Shown here piece by piece: positions 13,753 to 17,066 of a stretch of DNA of 17,066 nt; within the stretch, counting starts at the first letter, position 1, and each line of letters opens with the position of its first letter. The stretch comes from an uncultured Lachnospiraceae bacterium (GTDB taxonomy: Bacteria; Bacillota; Clostridia; Lachnospirales; Lachnospiraceae). The notes beneath the pieces were generated by a model. It saw only the letters and a program-made list of their open reading frames with translations. It was not told where the DNA came from and ran no database searches. Made by a program: the position numbers and the translations under genes. The DNA lies in contig CADCPP010000134.1 of NCBI GenBank assembly GCA_902803355.1, positions 1 through 17,066 of the forward strand. Reading direction: 5' to 3'.

Positions 13753-14453
13753 ACAGAGAAGTCATTGTTGCCTGCGATTTCAGAGACCGGGAGGAGGCCT
13801 TTTCCTTCCTTGACCGGTTTACGGAGGAAAAGCCTTTCGTCAAGATCGGCATGGAACTGTTTTACAGCGGCGGGCCGGCCATCGTCCGCGAGATCAAGGC
13901 GCGCGGGCACAGGATCTTTCTGGACCTGAAGCTGCACGATATCCCGAATACGGTCTACAAAAGCATGCTGAGGCTTGCGGAGCTGGACGTGGACATGGTG
14001 AATGTTCATGCGGCGGGGACGAGCGAAATGATGCGCGCGGCACGCCGGGCTCTGGATGAAAAGGGCTCCCGGGCGCTGCTGCTTGCGGTCACGCAGCTGA
14101 CCAGCACCACCGAGGAGGTCATGCAGCGCGAGCTCTGGATCGGGCATTCCATGGAGGATACGGTGCGGCATTATGCGCAGAATGCAGCGCAGGCAGGCTG
14201 TGACGGTGTTGTCTGTTCTCCACTTGAGGCCGGGCTCGTGAAAGAGGCCTGCGGCAGCAGCTTCTGCACGGTCACGCCGGGCATCCGTTTTGAGAGCGAT
14301 GAAAAAGGCGATCAGAAGCGCGTGACGACGCCCGCCATGGCCAGAAGGCTCGGCTCGGACCATATCGTCATCGGCCGCTCGATCACCGGCGCAAAGGACC
14401 CGGTAGAGGCCTACAGACGCGCAGTACGGGAGTTTAAGGAGGGAGAGCAATGA
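13749..14453 (+). CDS. pyrF: Orotidine 5'-phosphate decarboxylase
   Basis: PyrF (234 aa) decarboxylates OMP to UMP, the last step of the pathway. The catalytic tetrad region DLKLHDIPNTV holds Asp59, Lys61 and Asp64. VACDF opens the barrel, VKIGMELFYSGG carries the second-strand lysine, and VTPGIRF with HIVIGRSIT forms the phosphate site near the C terminus. The length is typical of the short bacterial form. The gene overlaps pyrD and pyrE by 4 bp each (ATGA at both ends), with GGAGG-type sites inside the preceding genes. All catalytic residues are present. Confidence 0.96.
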   Translation: MNREVIVACDFRDREEAFSFLDRFTEEKPFVKIGMELFYSGGPAIVREIKARGHRIFLDLKLHDIPNTVYKSMLRLAELDVDMVNVHAAGTSEMMRAARRALDEKGSRALLLAVTQLTSTTEEVMQRELWIGHSMEDTVRHYAQNAAQAGCDGVVCSPLEAGLVKEACGSSFCTVTPGIRFESDEKGDQKRVTTPAMARRLGSDHIVIGRSITGAKDPVEAYRRAVREFKEGEQ

Positions 14454-15085
14454 AGAGGAAGATCGCAGAGGATCTGCTGAAGATCAGGGCGGTATTCTTA
14501 AGACCGGAAGAACCCTTCGTGTGGGCGAGCGGGATCCGCGCCCCCATCTACTGCGACAACCGCCTGACGCTTTCCGATGCCGCGGTGCGTCTGGATGTGG
14601 AAAATGCCCTTGCGCAGCTGATCCGGGAGCATTACCCCTCCTGTGAATCGGTCATGGGGACCAGCACGGCGGGGATCGCCCATGCGGCGATCGTTGCCAC
14701 GATCCTTGATCTTCCGATGGGCTATGTGAGGGCATCGGCCAAGGACCACGGGAGAAACAATCAGATCGAAGGCCGCTGCGAACCGGGAACGAAAGTCGTG
14801 GTGGTGGAAGACCTGATCTCGACGGCGGGCAGCGCCGTAGACGTATGCGAAGCCCTGCGGGCGGCCGGAGCCGAAGTGCTGGGGATCGTTTCGATCTTTA
14901 CCTACGGCATGAAAAAGGCCGACGAGCGGCTTTCGGCGCATCATGTGCAGAATGTTTCGGCCTCTGACTACGATACTCTGCTGAGCGTCGCTGCCGAGAA
15001 GGCGTATATCCGCCCGGAACAGATCCCGGCTCTGCTGGCCTTCCGCGACAGGCCGGAGGATGAAAGCTGGATCAGTGCCTTGTGA
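14450..15085 (+). CDS. pyrE: Orotate phosphoribosyltransferase
   Basis: PyrE (211 aa) joins orotate to PRPP to make OMP for PyrF. The PRPP-binding motif VVVVEDLISTAGSAV is at 116-130. The ASGIRAPIYCDNR stretch near residue 26 and the flexible catalytic loop RASAKDHGRNNQIEG (Lys, His) match the family. It is translationally coupled to pyrF through ATGA, with GGAGGGAG ahead of ATG 14450. It ends the operon: no strong hairpin follows, only a 4-bp AGTG/CACT stem with T5, and the next promoter starts 10 bp after the stop. Read-through into the ileS leader is therefore possible. Confidence 0.96.
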   Translation: MKRKIAEDLLKIRAVFLRPEEPFVWASGIRAPIYCDNRLTLSDAAVRLDVENALAQLIREHYPSCESVMGTSTAGIAHAAIVATILDLPMGYVRASAKDHGRNNQIEGRCEPGTKVVVVEDLISTAGSAVDVCEALRAAGAEVLGIVSIFTYGMKKADERLSAHHVQNVSASDYDTLLSVAAEKAYIRPEQIPALLAFRDRPEDESWISAL

Positions 15086-15095
15086 CACTTTTTGC

Positions 15096-15124
15096 TTGAC
15101 ACCAAGTCTTCGAACGTGTACAAT
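15096..15124 (+). promoter_or_regulatory. Promoter of the T-box-ileS unit
   Basis: -35 TTGACA (15096-15101, perfect), 17-bp spacer, -10 TACAAT (15119-15124). Transcription should start near 15131, giving a leader of about 285 nt before ATG 15415. Confidence 0.85.
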
Positions 15125-15130
15125 ACTGCC

Positions 15131-15361
15131 GAACCGAATAAGAAAGGCAATGAAGGAGAGAGTACCCCGCTTTCCAAAGCCACAGAGAGCCGGCCTTAAG
15201 CTGAGAGACCGGTGCGAGTAGGAGCAGGGGAAAGTCACTCCGGAGCCGCTGACCGATGACTGACGGAAGCTGATTCCGGCAGAAGGTAGGCTCAGACGGA
15301 TTCCCTCCGTGATCGGGGAGTGCATATGTTTGTATGCAGCAAATGGGTGGTACAGCGAGTC
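15131..15361 (+). promoter_or_regulatory. T-box tRNA-sensing leader
   Basis: Stem I has the loop-E halves AGTA (15161-15164) and GAAA (15230-15233), with CCCCGC pairing GC-A-GGGG between them. The segment GAAA-GTC-A-CTCCGGAGC lines up with the GAAA-specifier-A pattern of B. subtilis glyQS, which places the specifier at 15234-15236 = GUC. Further on are a stem II region (15245-15280) and hairpins ACGGA/TCCGT and TGCATA/TATGCA. The T-box sequence TGGGTGGTACAGCG (15344-15357) follows; its UGGU bulge pairs with an ACCA tRNA end. Uncharged tRNA should stabilise the antiterminator and let ileS be transcribed. Confidence 0.92.
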
Positions 15362-15395
15362 AGACCTCGTCCCGTTTGGGATGAGGTCTTTTTTT
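15362..15395 (+). terminator. T-box-controlled terminator
   Basis: AGACCTCGTCCC (15362-15373) pairs with GGGATGAGGTCT (15378-15389) around a GTTT loop, with one G-U pair, followed by a run of seven T. It ends 20 bp before the ileS start and shares sequence with the region just 3' of the T-box motif. Confidence 0.93.
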
Positions 15396-15414
15396 AGGGG
15401 TGAAAGGAGTCTGT

Positions 15415-17066
15415 ATGTATCAGAAGGTTTCCACGGATATGAATTTTGTGGACCGGGAACACGAGATCGAAAAGTTCTGGAAGGATCATAAGATCTTTGA
15501 AAAGAGCGTGGAGGAGCGGGAAGGCTCGCCCATGTATATGTTCTACGACGGTCCGCCCACGGCCAACGGCAAGCCGCACATCGGCCACGTCCTGACGCGC
15601 GTGATCAAGGACCTGATCCCGCGTTATAAGACCATGAAGGGCTATGAGGTCCCCCGCAAGGCCGGCTGGGATACGCACGGCCTGCCGGTCGAGCTGGAAG
15701 TGGAAAAGGAGATCGGCATCGAAGGGAAGGATGAGATCGAAGCCTACGGCATCGAGCCCTTCATCGAGAAGTGCAAGGAATCCGTCTGGAAATATAAGGG
15801 CATGTGGGAGGAGTTCTCCGGCAAGGTCGGCTTCTGGGCCGATATGGACAACCCCTACGTGACCTATTATGACGACTATATCGAGTCCGAATGGTGGGCT
15901 CTGAAGGAGATCTGGAAGAAGGGACTGCTGTACAAGGGCTTCAAGGTGGTGCCGTACTGCCCTTCCTGCGGAACGCCGCTCTCTTCGCATGAGGTGGCGC
16001 AGGGCTACAAGACCATCAAGGACCGCACGGCCATCGTCCGCTTCAAGATCAAAGATGAGGATGCGTACTTCCTGGCCTGGACCACCACGCCCTGGACCCT
16101 GCCGTCCAATATCGCCCTCTGCGTGAATCCGGAGGAGACTTATGCCCGCGTTAAAGCCGCGGACGGCTTTACCTATATTCTGGCGCAGCCGCTGCTTGAC
16201 AGCGTGCTCGGCAGCCTGAAAAAGGACAATCAGCCGGCCTACGAGTTCCTGGAGACCTTCCCCGGCAAGAGCCTTGAATATAAGCAATACGAGCCGCTCT
16301 ACGATTTCGCGGCAGCCGAAGCGGCAAAGCAGCATAAAAAAGCCTTCTTTGTCTACTGTGACGGCTACGTCACCATGACTGACGGTACCGGCATCGTTCA
16401 TATCGCGCCGGCCTTCGGTGAAGACGACGCGCGCGTAGGGCGCCGATATGACGCGCCTTTTGTGCAGATGGTGGACGAACATGGCCGCCTGAAGCCGGAG
16501 ACGGGAAAATTTGCGGGCATGCGCTGCAAGCCTACGCAGCATGAGATGGACGGCGGCGCGGTCAGCGCGGATCCGGAGGTACTGAAGGATCTAGCGGAGC
16601 GCGGCATCCTGTTTGCCTCGCCCAAGGCGGAGCATGACTATCCGCACTGCTGGCGCTGCGGCACGCCTCTGCTTTATTACGCAAGAGAGTCCTGGTTCAT
16701 CAAAATGACCGCGGTCAAGGACGATCTGGTCCGCAACAACCAGGAGATCAACTGGATCCCCAGATCCATCGGCGAAGGCCGCTTCGGCAACTGGCTGGAG
16801 AATATTCAGGACTGGGGCATCTCCCGCAACCGCTACTGGGGCACGCCGCTTCCGGTCTGGATCTGCCCGGACTGCGGAAAGCAGCACTGCATCGGCTCCC
16901 GGAAGGAGCTGGCGGAGATGTCCGGAAGACCGGAGGCGGAGAAGATCGAGCTGCACCGTCCCTTCGTGGATGAGGTGACGATCCCCTGCCCGGACTGTGG
17001 CGCGGCCATGAAGCGCGTCCCGGAGGTCATCGACTGCTGGTTCGACTCCGGCGCCATGCCCTACGC
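15415..17066 (+). CDS. ileS: Isoleucyl-tRNA synthetase (5' part, runs off the window)
   Basis: The first 550 residues are present with no stop; a full enzyme is near 1040. It charges tRNA-Ile in the cytoplasm. The class I HIGH motif is HIGH at 55-58 within YDGPPTANGKPHIGH. RKAGWDTHGLPVELEVEKEIG follows, and the editing domain starts with AWTTTPWTLPSN (about 222). Later, GTGIVHIAPAFGEDD is the conserved editing segment and ENIQDWGISRNRYWGTPLPVW returns to the catalytic core. CPSCG, CWRCG, CPDCG knuckles suggest bound zinc. The GWDTHGLPVE form resembles the long, eukaryote-like IleRS clade (type 2) rather than the E. coli GWDCHGLP form; that clade includes mupirocin-tolerant enzymes. KMSKS lies beyond the window. 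AAAGGAG precedes ATG 15415. Confidence 0.97.
   Translation, partial: MYQKVSTDMNFVDREHEIEKFWKDHKIFEKSVEEREGSPMYMFYDGPPTANGKPHIGHVLTRVIKDLIPRYKTMKGYEVPRKAGWDTHGLPVELEVEKEIGIEGKDEIEAYGIEPFIEKCKESVWKYKGMWEEFSGKVGFWADMDNPYVTYYDDYIESEWWALKEIWKKGLLYKGFKVVPYCPSCGTPLSSHEVAQGYKTIKDRTAIVRFKIKDEDAYFLAWTTTPWTLPSNIALCVNPEETYARVKAADGFTYILAQPLLDSVLGSLKKDNQPAYEFLETFPGKSLEYKQYEPLYDFAAAEAAKQHKKAFFVYCDGYVTMTDGTGIVHIAPAFGEDDARVGRRYDAPFVQMVDEHGRLKPETGKFAGMRCKPTQHEMDGGAVSADPEVLKDLAERGILFASPKAEHDYPHCWRCGTPLLYYARESWFIKMTAVKDDLVRNNQEINWIPRSIGEGRFGNWLENIQDWGISRNRYWGTPLPVWICPDCGKQHCIGSRKELAEMSGRPEAEKIELHRPFVDEVTIPCPDCGAAMKRVPEVIDCWFDSGAMPY

Noticed and set aside
15394..16542. 382-codon minus-strand open frame opposite ileS
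   Set aside because: It mirrors ileS, which has clear catalytic motifs; the antisense product resembles nothing and covers the T-box terminator tail.

Overview
The window looks like chromosome of a GC-rich, low-GC-relative Gram-positive anaerobe (Clostridia, Lachnospiraceae-like). This rests on strong AGGAGG-type ribosome sites, a T-box and a glycine riboswitch in leaders, PyrK/PyrDB-type pyrimidine genes, and a small membrane protein of a type I associate with Lachnospiraceae. The organism is inferred; no rRNA or other marker is present. Seven sigma-A-type promoters can be read, all with exactly 17-bp spacers.

Left part (1-4910, minus strand): an ABC export-type operon is read leftward from a promoter at 4880-4908. 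It encodes an ATPase, a membrane-anchored protein with a large outside domain of unknown function, and two ABC-2 permeases. A hairpin at 145-173 is the likely terminator.

Middle (5044-8633): ddl (D-Ala-D-Ala ligase, plus strand) and a small one-TM conserved protein (minus strand) converge on a 34-bp perfect palindrome that acts as a two-way terminator. Divergent promoters then serve that small gene and a large polytopic membrane protein resembling GT-C enzymes.

Right part (8643-17066, plus strand): three units each have a 5' attenuator. (1) A glycine riboswitch plus terminator precedes an AGCS sodium:alanine/glycine symporter; a RAYT/REP-like repeat and a second hairpin lie between them. (2) A perfect-consensus promoter and an unclassified about 130-nt leader ending in a strong terminator precede a DAACS-family symporter fused translationally to pyrK-pyrD-pyrF-pyrE, covering dihydroorotate to UMP. 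(3) A T-box leader precedes ileS, which runs off the right edge.

Most interesting points: the T-box over ileS has GUC (Val) where an Ile codon is expected; the pyr-operon symporter lacks the arginine that binds acidic substrates and sits behind an attenuator I cannot match to a known class; and the ABC operon carries an unknown ectodomain protein. No CRISPR, tRNA, rRNA, prophage or complete insertion sequence was seen.
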